Shown here piece after piece: positions 7,725 to 15,029 of a stretch of 18,437 nt of DNA. The position numbers and the translations under genes were made by a program. How positions within the stretch are numbered: the stretch's first letter is position 1; each line of letters begins with the position of its first letter. The notes beneath the pieces are model-generated. The model had not been told where the DNA came from. It worked only from the letters and a program-made list of their open reading frames with translations, and ran no database searches. The DNA is from Actinomycetes bacterium (GTDB lineage Bacteria > Actinomycetota > Actinomycetes > Actinomycetales > Demequinaceae): positions 1 to 18,437 of the forward strand of contig JAEZXC010000065.1 in NCBI GenBank assembly GCA_023442845.1. The letters run 5' to 3'.

Positions 7725-8606
7725 ATGAGCCCTGTGCGCGAGAGAATTTCGAAGGGTTCGGTGTCCCCCGTGCGCGCCGTACCCGCATCGATCGAACGTC
7801 CGCCCTACGTGGGGCAGAAGGCCGCAGCCCGGTGGAAGGGTGGGGACGTTCACGACGCCGACACAGTTGAGCGGATTCGCCTCAGCGCGCGGTTGGCGGC
7901 GCAGGCACTCGCCGAGGTTGGGAAACATGTCGCTCCCGGTGTCACGACGGATGAGCTCGACCGCATCGGTCACGAGTTTCTCCTCGATCACGGCGCCTAC
8001 CCGTCGACGCTCGGCTACCCGGGATCTGCGGGGCGCCCACCGTTCCCCAAATCGCTATGCACCTCACTCAATGAAGTGATTTGCCACGGCATCCCCGATT
8101 CCACCGTCATCGAAGACGGCGACATCGTGAAAGTGGACATCACCGCGTACATGAACGGGGTTCACGGAGACAATTGCGGTTCGTTCGTCGCGGGCGAGGG
8201 CAGCGAGGCGGCCCGCCGGCTGGTCGAGGTGACCCATGAGGCGATGATGCGAGGCATCAAGGCCGCCCAGCCCGGCCGCGAGGTCAACGTCATCGGCCGT
8301 GTCATCGAGAAGTACGCGGCGCGTCACGGCTACGAGTCAGTGCGCGACTACACGGGCCACGGCGTCGGCCCCGCCTTCCACACCGGCCTCGTCATCCCGC
8401 ACTATGACGCCGCGCCCCATCACGCCGACGTCATCGAGCCCGGCATGGTCTTCACGGTGGAGCCGATGCTTGCGATGGGCGTTCAAGACAATGTCGAGTG
8501 GGACGACGGCTGGACTGTCGTCACGATCGACGGTTCCTGGGTTGCACAGTTTGAGCACACGATCCTCATTACTGCCGAGGGCCCAGAGGTGCTGACAACG
8601 CCATGA
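7725..8606 (+). CDS. map: Type I methionine aminopeptidase
   Basis: It removes the initiator methionine from nascent proteins. From ATG 7725 it has 293 residues: an actinobacterial N-terminal extension of about 40 residues containing the proline-rich RPPYVG segment, then the pita-bread catalytic domain. The five metal ligands are D138 (KVDIT), D149 (HGDN), H212 (GHGVG), E246 (FTVEPM) and E277 (QFEHT); H121 (CHGIP) and the SLNEVICHG strand are also in place. The segment after D149 reads NCGSF, whereas many homologues have TNxTF, so a Cys sits close to the metal site. The frame is open back to GTG 7698, but I chose 7725 because it lies 7 nt after TAGACT and the earlier GTG has no ribosome binding site. 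The last codon overlaps ppgK as ATGA, so the two are coupled. Confidence 0.95.
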   Translation: MSPVRERISKGSVSPVRAVPASIERPPYVGQKAAARWKGGDVHDADTVERIRLSARLAAQALAEVGKHVAPGVTTDELDRIGHEFLLDHGAYPSTLGYPGSAGRPPFPKSLCTSLNEVICHGIPDSTVIEDGDIVKVDITAYMNGVHGDNCGSFVAGEGSEAARRLVEVTHEAMMRGIKAAQPGREVNVIGRVIEKYAARHGYESVRDYTGHGVGPAFHTGLVIPHYDAAPHHADVIEPGMVFTVEPMLAMGVQDNVEWDDGWTVVTIDGSWVAQFEHTILITAEGPEVLTTP

Positions 8607-9427
8607 CCAAAGCACACGCACTCGGCGTCGACATTGGCGGAACCGGCATCAAGGCTGCGCCTGTCAATCTCAAGAAGGGCATCTTCGCGGCCGAGCGTTA
8701 CCGCGTTGCCACACCGCAACCGGCAACGCCCGACGCCGTTGGGGCGGCCGTCGCAGAGGTGGTCTCTGCTTTCGAGCCGGCGAAGCATCTGCCCATTGGT
8801 ATCACCTTCCCCGGCGTCATCCAGGGCGGGGTGGTGAGGTTCGCTCCGAACGTTGATCAATCCTGGGTGGGCGTCAACGTTGACGAGGTGATGCGCGACT
8901 GCGTTGGTCGCGAGATCCACACCCTGAACGACGCTGATGCCGCCGGATACGGCGAGTACCTCTTTGGTGCGGCAAATGGTCGAGACGGCGTCGTGTTCCT
9001 ATGCACGCTCGGCACCGGCATCGGCACCGCCATCATTGTCAACGGTGAGGTGGTCCCCAACGTCGAGCTCGGGCATCTCATCGTCAATGGCCACGATGCC
9101 GAGGAGTTTGCGGCCGACTCGGCGCGCGAGCGTCACCGGTTGGAGTGGGATGAGTGGGCCGAGCACTTGCAGGCGTACTTCTCGGAGATTGAACGCCTGT
9201 TGTGGCCCGATCTCATCATCGTGGGCGGTGGCGTGTCGAAGCGGCACGAGCTGTTCTTGCCGCAATTGACACTTCGCACGCCAATCGTCCCTGCCGAGTT
9301 GTTCAACGGCGCTGGCATCGTGGGCGCTGCGGCCGCTGCCGCGCATGAGCGTGACCGCCGTGAGGCGAAGGCGAAGGCAGCTGCACGCAAGGCTAAGAAG
9401 GCCGCGAAGGCTGCTCGCTTCGAGTAG
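8603..9427 (+). CDS. ppgK: Polyphosphate glucokinase (ROK family)
   Basis: PpgK phosphorylates glucose to glucose-6-phosphate using inorganic polyphosphate, and usually ATP as well. The 274 residues show the phosphate-binding LGVDIGGTGIKAAPV at 7-21, the catalytic LNDADAAGYGE at 108-118 with D110 as general base, and CTLGTGIGTA at 134-143 followed by ELGH at 155-158. The second phosphate loop region is IIVGGGVSK at 205-213. The ROK domain ends near 247. After it comes a strongly basic Lys/Ala-rich tail (about 248-274) with roughly ten Lys/Arg residues, longer than catalysis requires and a possible polyphosphate contact. The start overlaps the map stop by 4 bp, so it is translationally coupled and presumably driven from the map promoter. 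Confidence 0.95.
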   Translation: MTKAHALGVDIGGTGIKAAPVNLKKGIFAAERYRVATPQPATPDAVGAAVAEVVSAFEPAKHLPIGITFPGVIQGGVVRFAPNVDQSWVGVNVDEVMRDCVGREIHTLNDADAAGYGEYLFGAANGRDGVVFLCTLGTGIGTAIIVNGEVVPNVELGHLIVNGHDAEEFAADSARERHRLEWDEWAEHLQAYFSEIERLLWPDLIIVGGGVSKRHELFLPQLTLRTPIVPAELFNGAGIVGAAAAAAHERDRREAKAKAAARKAKKAAKAARFE

Positions 9428-9435
9428 AACGGTGA

Positions 9436-9464
9436 GGTCCCGGGCCGTATGGGACCCCCGGCCC
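9436..9464 (+). terminator. GC-rich hairpin after ppgK (possible terminator or operator)
   Basis: Two alternative inverted repeats overlap here: GGTCCC (9436-9441) with GGGACC (9451-9456), and GGGCCG (9442-9447) with CGGCCC (9459-9464). They lie 9 nt past the ppgK stop and before the -10 box of the next gene. No T-run follows, so an intrinsic terminator of the classical kind is not shown; in high-GC actinobacteria such stems may still stop transcription. Confidence 0.35.
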
Positions 9465-9486
9465 ACCCCACGGCCTAGCCCGTGCT

Positions 9487-9492
9487 TACACT
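9487..9492 (+). promoter_or_regulatory. -10 box of the acyl-CoA ligase gene (leaderless)
   Basis: TACACT is followed by 7 nt (gcaaagc) and GTG at 9500, which is in frame with the ligase. This spacing is repeated before other genes here and moves the start six codons downstream of the first GTG at 9482. Confidence 0.55.
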
Positions 9493-9499
9493 GCAAAGC

Positions 9500-11314
9500 G
9501 TGGACAATGTCGCCCCGACGGAGGTGAGCGCACCGGCTCTCGTGACCCTCGCCTCCGATGCCACCGTCGCGTCTGTGCTCCGTGACCGTGCCGCCGAGTT
9601 CCCCGACCGCACGTACTGCGAATACAAGGATGGGGCAGGCGGCTGGACCCCGATCACGCTCAAGGACTTTGCAGAACGAGTTGCGTCCGTCGCAAAGGGG
9701 CTCGCGGCATCAGGCGTTGCGGCCGGAGACACCGTTGGTCTCATGGCTGCGACTCGGTACGAGTGGGCACTCCTCGATATGGCGATCATGACGGCGGGTG
9801 CGATGACGGTTCCCCTGTACCCCTCGTCGTCCCGTGCGCAGGTCGAATGGATCGCTCAGGACGCACAGCTTGCCCTCCTCATTGTCGAGACACCTCGCAT
9901 GGCGCAACACCTCGATGGCGTCGACGGGTTGCCCCGCGTCCTGACAATTGACGGGGATCCTGGTGCTCTTGCCACGCTCGTGGCTGCGGGCGTCGACATG
10001 AGCGACGCGGACCTTCACAAACGAACCGCACACGCCCGTCTCGACGACACCGCCTCGATTGTCTACACCTCTGGCACCACGGGAAATCCGAAGGGCGTGG
10101 AGCTCACCCATCGCAATCTCGTCGAGCACGCGATGAACGCCGCGGCCTATCCGGACCTTCACGAGTTGACGCACCCGGGCAGTCGTCTCCTCCTCTTCTT
10201 GCCGCTTGCGCACGTGCTCGCCAGGCACCTCGAGATTCTCTCTCTCGTGTCCGGTATGACGATTGGTTTCGCGCCGTCCCCTGCGACGCTCGCGAATGAT
10301 CTCAAGTCGTTCCAGCCCAACTGGATCATTGCGGTGCCGCGCGTCCTTGAGGCGTTCTACAACACGGTCGACGCTCGCACGGGTGGGGGCGTCAAGCAAA
10401 AGCTTTTCCGATGGGCGGCAGGGGTGTCGCGGCGCGTCGCGTATCGGAAAGAGAAGGGCCGGGTTGGCCTTGCACTTTCGGTCAAGATCGCGATCGCCGA
10501 CGCCCTGGTTCTGCACAAGATCCGCGAAGCGATGGGCGGGCAGATGCGCTTTATCGTGTGCGGCGGCGCGCGCCTGTCCCCAGACTTCGGAGCGTTCTAC
10601 GCGGGACTTGGCATCGCTGTGCTCCAGGGGTATGGCCTGACGGAGTCGGCCGCCCCGTCCACGTGTAATCCGCAGAGCGGCAACCGGCTGGCGACCGTCG
10701 GGCCACCGCTGCCCGGATGCTCCGTTCGCATTGCGCCGGACGGCGAGGTGTTGCTCAAGGGGTCGAACATCTTCAAGGGCTACCGCCACGCGCCCGAGTT
10801 GACCGCGGAGGTGTTGACGGACGGATGGTTCGCTACGGGCGACTTGGGATCGATCGACGACGCTGGTCACCTCATCATTACCGGGCGCAAGAAGGAAATC
10901 ATCGTTCTCGACGCCGGAAAGAACGTCCAGCCCGCCGGTCTTGAAGACGCGATTCGTCCCGATCCCCTCGTTCAAGAGGTGGTGGTTATCGGTGATGGCA
11001 AGGCGTACATCGCCGCGCTCATCTCCCTGGACGAGCAGATGCTTCCCGGCTGGCTCCAGCAACACGGACTCGAGAAGATGACCGTTGCTGAAGCGGCTCA
11101 ACATCGGGACGTCGTGGCTCACGTGGGGGCCCTTGTCAAGCGCGCGAATGAACGCGTTTCGTCAGTCGAAGCGATCCGTAAGTTCCGGATAGTGCCGCGT
11201 GCCCTCACGGAAGCCGAAGGGGAATTCTCTGCCTCGATGAAGGTGCGCCGCCACATCGTCATCGACCACTTCAGCGATCTCGTCAACGAGTTGTATCCAA
11301 GTCGTGACCGTTAG
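9500..11314 (+). CDS. Long-chain fatty acid-CoA ligase (FadD15-like, AMP-forming)
   Basis: It activates a fatty acid with ATP to the acyl-adenylate and then to acyl-CoA. From GTG 9500 it has 604 residues, similar to mycobacterial FadD15. Adenylate-forming motifs in order: YTSGTTGNPKG at about 189-199 (P-loop), FLPLAHVLARH near 232-243, GYGLTES at about 377-383, FATGDLG at about 444-450, GRKKEIIV near 461-468, and the catalytic lysine in EFSASMKVRR at about K581. No membrane segment or signal is visible, so it is cytoplasmic or peripheral. The start is chosen from the TACACT box 7 nt upstream; GTG 9482 would lie upstream of this box's transcription start. It is separated from ppgK by a hairpin and from glgP by 29 bp. 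Chain-length preference and in vivo role (lipid synthesis or degradation) cannot be read from sequence. Confidence 0.93.
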   Translation: MDNVAPTEVSAPALVTLASDATVASVLRDRAAEFPDRTYCEYKDGAGGWTPITLKDFAERVASVAKGLAASGVAAGDTVGLMAATRYEWALLDMAIMTAGAMTVPLYPSSSRAQVEWIAQDAQLALLIVETPRMAQHLDGVDGLPRVLTIDGDPGALATLVAAGVDMSDADLHKRTAHARLDDTASIVYTSGTTGNPKGVELTHRNLVEHAMNAAAYPDLHELTHPGSRLLLFLPLAHVLARHLEILSLVSGMTIGFAPSPATLANDLKSFQPNWIIAVPRVLEAFYNTVDARTGGGVKQKLFRWAAGVSRRVAYRKEKGRVGLALSVKIAIADALVLHKIREAMGGQMRFIVCGGARLSPDFGAFYAGLGIAVLQGYGLTESAAPSTCNPQSGNRLATVGPPLPGCSVRIAPDGEVLLKGSNIFKGYRHAPELTAEVLTDGWFATGDLGSIDDAGHLIITGRKKEIIVLDAGKNVQPAGLEDAIRPDPLVQEVVVIGDGKAYIAALISLDEQMLPGWLQQHGLEKMTVAEAAQHRDVVAHVGALVKRANERVSSVEAIRKFRIVPRALTEAEGEFSASMKVRRHIVIDHFSDLVNELYPSRDR

Positions 11315-11320
11315 GGCGAG

Positions 11321-11334
11321 TGGAAGCGGTTACA
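11321..11334. promoter_or_regulatory. LacI/CcpA-family operator (cre-like) over the glgP promoter
   Basis: TGGAAGCGGTTACA matches every fixed position of the cre-type consensus TGNAANCGNTNNCA and is pseudo-palindromic around the central CG. It ends inside the glgP -10 hexamer (11331-11336), where bound repressor would block RNA polymerase. LacI-family sugar regulators of actinobacteria use sites of this architecture. The specific regulator is not in the window. Confidence 0.55.
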
Positions 11335-11336
11335 TT
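11331..11336 (+). promoter_or_regulatory. -10 box of glgP (leaderless)
   Basis: TACATT is followed by 7 nt (cgtctct) and GTG at 11344, in frame with glgP. It lies in the 29-bp gap after the ligase stop, giving glgP its own promoter despite the tight spacing. Confidence 0.6.
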
Positions 11337-11343
11337 CGTCTCT

Positions 11344-13845
11344 GTGAGCCACAATCCGCCGCCTATCGCCGCACGCGAACACACCGTTGAGAGTTTCACT
11401 CGCGAGTTCCTCCGGGAGTTGAACTTCAGCCAAGGGGTCGATCTCGATCGCGCCTCCGTTAACGACACGTACTTGGCGCTTGCCAAGACCGTGCGCCATT
11501 ACCTCATGACGCGCTGGCTCGAGACGCTGCGCAACCAACACCGCGACCAGGCAAAGACTGTTGCGTACCTGTCCGCGGAGTTTTTGCTCGGCCCCCAACT
11601 TGAGAACGCGTTGCTCGCAGCGGATCTTGACCAGATTGCCGCAGAGTCACTGCGTCAGCTCGGCCTGGACCTCGACGAGTTGCGCGCGGCAGAAGTCGAG
11701 CCCGGTCTGGGCAATGGTGGCCTCGGCCGCCTTGCCGCCTGCTTCATCGACTCGCTCGCCACCCTAAACGTCCCGTCTGTCGGCTACGGAATTCGCTATG
11801 AGTACGGCATCTTCCGCCAGTCGTTCGTCGACGGCAAGCAGTATGAGGCGCCCGACGACTGGCTACGCCTCGGCTCGCCTTGGGAGATCCCGCACCCCGA
11901 AAACGCGGTTGAGGTCCATTTTGGCGGCTACACAGAACGGCCCCCGCACGGTGCGCCCGACGGCGCCATGGTGTGGAAGCCGGAGTGGCACGTCAACGCG
12001 GTGCCGTACAACTACATGGTTCCCGGTTACCGAAACGGCCGCGTCAACACGTTGCGACTATGGAGTGCAGCCGCGGCGAGCGCATTCGATCTGCACACCT
12101 TCAACAAGGGTGAGTACGAAGAATCCGTACGCGCGCAGACCTTTGCCGAGAACATCTCGAAGGTTCTCTACCCGGAGGATTCGACACCGCAGGGCAAGGA
12201 ACTTCGACTCCAGCAGCAATACTTCTTTGTCGCTGCATCGCTACGCGACTTCATCGAGACCGTGTTGCCCGAGGATTACCCGCTCGAGCAACTCCCCGAC
12301 CGCATCACGTGGCAGCTCAATGACACGCACCCTGTCATTGCCGTGCCCGAACTCATGCGCTTGCTCGTTGATGAGCGGGGGTGGCCGTGGGCCAAGGCAT
12401 GGCGCATCACCAAGCAGGTGTTTGCCTACACGTGTCACACGTTGTTGCCAGAAGCCCTGGAAGTGTGGTCCGTCGACCTTCTCGGCAAGTTGCTTCCGCG
12501 CCACCTCGAGATCATCTACCGCATTAACGAGGAGTTCCTTGAGGACGTGCGCAAGGAGTTCCCTGGCGACGAACTGCGCGTGCGGCGGATGTCGATCGTT
12601 GCCGAGCAACCCGTGCGTTCCATTCGCATGGCTCACCTCGCCACCGTCGCTGCCTTCAAGGTCAATGGCGTGGCGCAGCTTCACTCACAGCTGCTCGCCG
12701 ACAAGGTGCTCTCTGACTTTGCACAGTTGTGGCCGGACAAGTTCACAAATGTGACCAACGGCGTGACCCCGCGTCGTTTTGTGCGGCTCGCCAATCCCCG
12801 CCTGTCGGGCCTCATTACCGAAGCGATTGGTGATGAGTGGATCACTGACCTTTCGCAACTGAGCCGCCTCGAGCCGTTCGCGGACGATGCCGAGTTCCGC
12901 CGGCGCTTCCGCGAGATCAAGCAGGCGAACAAGGCGCGTCTTGCGACGGTCCTGGCAGCACGGGACGGCATCGACATCTCTCACGACGCGATGGTCGACG
13001 CGATGGTCAAGCGCCTCCACGAGTACAAGCGCCAATCGCTCAAGCTCTTGCACATCGTGTCGCTGTACGACGGCATTCGTTCCGGGCGCATTCCTCTTGA
13101 GTCCGTCACACCGCGCACCTTTGTCTTTGGTGCCAAGGCCGCACCTGGATACGTGCGGGCCAAGGAGACGATCGAGCTCATCAACGCAGTGGGCCGCGTC
13201 ATCAACGCCGACGCTGCGCTCGAGGGCCGCCTCAAGGTCGCCTTTCCAGCGAACTACAACGTCACACTTGCCGAGGTCCTGATCCCCGCGGCGGAACTCT
13301 CCGAACAGATCTCGCTTGCCGGCAAGGAGGCGTCGGGCACCGGCAACATGAAGTTCGCCCTCAACGGCGCGCTCACCATCGGCACCGATGACGGCGCAAA
13401 CGTTGAGATTCGCGAGCTTGTGGGCGACGACAACTTCTTCCTCTTTGGCATGTCTGAACCTGAGGCCGCGGCGCTCCAGGCCAAGGGATACCGCCCAGGA
13501 GACTTCTATGAGTCGGATCCGGCACTCAAGGCAGCCCTCGATCTCATCGCGTCAGGATTCTTTACCGACGGCCACAAGGACGGCGTCGTCGCGTCGCTGT
13601 TCTCGTCCTGGACCGAACGCGACCGTTTCATGGCGCTCGCCGACTTCCGCTCCTACGTGGAAGCGCAAGAACGGGTCGATGCCGCCTACGCGGACCAGGA
13701 GGCGTGGAGTCGCTCAGCGGTGCTCAATGTTGCGCGGACGGGATACTTCAGTTCGGACCGCTCGATCAGGGATTACCTTGACCGCATTTGGAAGGCGACA
13801 CCGATCGCTCAGAACGGCAGTTCTCCCACGCACGGACACCGTTAG
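11344..13845 (+). CDS. glgP: Glycogen/alpha-glucan phosphorylase
   Basis: A cytoplasmic PLP enzyme releasing glucose-1-phosphate from the non-reducing ends of glycogen or maltodextrin. From GTG 11344 it has 833 residues, the usual length of the GT35 family. Recognisable blocks are AYLSAEFLLGPQLENALL near 68-85, GLGNGGLGRLAACFIDS near 121-137, GYGIRYEYGIF near 143-153, TWQLNDTHP near 321-329, and KRLHEYKRQ in the second half. The cofactor-binding motif is EASGTGNMKFALNGALTIGT with the Schiff-base lysine at about K670, then DGANVEI. Nothing essential is missing. I chose GTG 11344, 7 nt after TACATT; the first in-frame GTG at 11320 would lie upstream of the -10 box. A LacI-type operator overlaps the promoter. 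Its stop codon overlaps the stop of the convergent LCP gene. Confidence 0.96.
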   Translation: MSHNPPPIAAREHTVESFTREFLRELNFSQGVDLDRASVNDTYLALAKTVRHYLMTRWLETLRNQHRDQAKTVAYLSAEFLLGPQLENALLAADLDQIAAESLRQLGLDLDELRAAEVEPGLGNGGLGRLAACFIDSLATLNVPSVGYGIRYEYGIFRQSFVDGKQYEAPDDWLRLGSPWEIPHPENAVEVHFGGYTERPPHGAPDGAMVWKPEWHVNAVPYNYMVPGYRNGRVNTLRLWSAAAASAFDLHTFNKGEYEESVRAQTFAENISKVLYPEDSTPQGKELRLQQQYFFVAASLRDFIETVLPEDYPLEQLPDRITWQLNDTHPVIAVPELMRLLVDERGWPWAKAWRITKQVFAYTCHTLLPEALEVWSVDLLGKLLPRHLEIIYRINEEFLEDVRKEFPGDELRVRRMSIVAEQPVRSIRMAHLATVAAFKVNGVAQLHSQLLADKVLSDFAQLWPDKFTNVTNGVTPRRFVRLANPRLSGLITEAIGDEWITDLSQLSRLEPFADDAEFRRRFREIKQANKARLATVLAARDGIDISHDAMVDAMVKRLHEYKRQSLKLLHIVSLYDGIRSGRIPLESVTPRTFVFGAKAAPGYVRAKETIELINAVGRVINADAALEGRLKVAFPANYNVTLAEVLIPAAELSEQISLAGKEASGTGNMKFALNGALTIGTDDGANVEIRELVGDDNFFLFGMSEPEAAALQAKGYRPGDFYESDPALKAALDLIASGFFTDGHKDGVVASLFSSWTERDRFMALADFRSYVEAQERVDAAYADQEAWSRSAVLNVARTGYFSSDRSIRDYLDRIWKATPIAQNGSSPTHGHR

Positions 13846-15017
13846 TACCCGCCCACCACCGTGCCGGGGGCGTACGTGCCCGCCGCGATTGCTGCCCAGA
13901 ACGCGGGCGCCTCATCAGGGTCGAGCAAGACGGTTGAGCCGACGCCGTCGACGCGATAGTCAATTGTTGCGATCGGGGGCGTGCCTTTGACCGCGCCCTC
14001 CCCTTGTGCGGCCTTGAAAGCGCGCGCCATCCGGGCGAGGTCCCATGCATGTGTGCCTTCACTGACACGGAATGAGTCGAGACCGGCGGACGCAACTCGT
14101 CGCGCCTTCACGGGATTTGCGACGGTCGACGGGCTCGTCACGCCGTTCGCGACCGCAGCGACCACTTGTTGCTGACGCTGCACACGACCGATATCGCCAA
14201 TTGGGTCGGCGTAACGCATCCGCGAGAACGCGAGCGCACCCGTGCCGTCAACCTCGTGACAGCCCGCCGTCCACACCATTTCGCTATATGGGTCGTTGAC
14301 ATCGTGGTCGTAGCAGAGCTCGACACCGCCCAACGCGTCCACCATGTCCTCGACACCTAAGAAGCCCACTTCGACGTAGCGGTCAATAGTGAGCCCCGTC
14401 AGTTCCTCGACGGTCTCGACGAGGAGGTGGGGTCCACCGTACGCATAGGCCGCGTTGATCTTGTTGCCGCCGTAGCCCGGAATGTTGACGTAAGAATCGC
14501 GGGGCAACGAGATGAGGGCAGTCGGCCCACTCGTTGGCTGGTGTAAGACCATGATCGTGTCGGTTCGCGCACCGGTCGTGCCATCATCGCGCCAGCCGTC
14601 CCGCGCGTCCGAGCCGACGATGAGGTACGTCTGCCCTGGCGTTCCTGGGCGCCCACTAAGAGCGCTGACGTGCTGGATTCGGGATTCAACCCACCACCCG
14701 GACATGAGGACAATGACGCCGACTACTGCGGCAAGTAGACCGATAACTCGCGGCCAACGGCGCCGACGCCGGGCCGGTTTGCGCGGCGCAGTACCAGTTG
14801 GTTTGCGCGGCGCAGTGCTTGATGGATGCCGTGGCGCAGAAGCGGGTTGTTTGCGTGGCGCAGGGCGGGTCGACATGCGCGTGGGTTGCGGGGTTCGCGG
14901 CTGGGCAGGCGGCGGTACCGATGGCGGCACGCTGGGGCGACCTCGCGGCGGCACCGATGGCGGCATCGGCCGACGTGCACGGGGCGGTTGCTCCTCGGAG
15001 CCCGATCGGTACGTCAC
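13842..15017 (-). CDS. LytR-CpsA-Psr (LCP) family cell-wall glycopolymer ligase
   Basis: LCP proteins move undecaprenyl-phosphate-linked glycopolymers onto peptidoglycan at the outer face of the membrane. The 391 residues begin with a long cytoplasmic Pro/Arg/Lys-rich tail (1-90, ending in RRRRRW), then one membrane segment at about 91-108. The LCP domain is at about 128-300 and contains RTDT (151-154), LPRDSYVNIPGYGGNKINAA (171-190) and the conserved FSRMRYADPIGDIGRVQRQQQ near 264-284, with the expected Arg and Asp residues. C235 and C253 may form a disulfide. There is no C-terminal LytR_C domain. GTG 15017 lies 6 nt after TAGTCT on the minus strand, so it is probably leaderless. The -10 box includes the stop of the preceding lycopene-cyclase-like gene. 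The 3' end overlaps glgP by 4 bp. Confidence 0.94.
   Translation of the reverse strand: MTYRSGSEEQPPRARRPMPPSVPPRGRPSVPPSVPPPAQPRTPQPTRMSTRPAPRKQPASAPRHPSSTAPRKPTGTAPRKPARRRRRWPRVIGLLAAVVGVIVLMSGWWVESRIQHVSALSGRPGTPGQTYLIVGSDARDGWRDDGTTGARTDTIMVLHQPTSGPTALISLPRDSYVNIPGYGGNKINAAYAYGGPHLLVETVEELTGLTIDRYVEVGFLGVEDMVDALGGVELCYDHDVNDPYSEMVWTAGCHEVDGTGALAFSRMRYADPIGDIGRVQRQQQVVAAVANGVTSPSTVANPVKARRVASAGLDSFRVSEGTHAWDLARMARAFKAAQGEGAVKGTPPIATIDYRVDGVGSTVLLDPDEAPAFWAAIAAGTYAPGTVVGGY
14776..14816. repeat. Two 17-bp direct repeats, 24-bp period, inside the LCP gene
   Basis: ggtttgcgcggcgcagt occurs identically at 14776-14792 and 14800-14816, with a decayed third unit near 14827-14870. On the coding strand the 24-bp period encodes the octapeptide TAPRKPTG and variants. 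A second proline-rich pair (PSVPP units) is encoded at about 14919-14970. They expand the basic, disordered cytoplasmic tail of the LCP protein and may vary between strains. Confidence 0.75.
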
Positions 15018-15023
15018 GCGCCG

Positions 15024-15029
15024 AGACTA
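15024..15029 (-). promoter_or_regulatory. -10 box of the LCP gene (leaderless), overlapping an upstream stop codon
   Basis: The minus strand reads TAGTCT, then 6 nt (cggcgc), then the GTG start at 15017. The first three bases, TAG, are also the stop codon of the lycopene-cyclase-like gene. Confidence 0.5.

Noticed and set aside
9710..11122. 470-codon open frame on the minus strand
   Set aside because: It is antisense to the acyl-CoA ligase, which has all its motifs. Long antisense frames are expected in high-GC codon usage, and the translation shows no family features.
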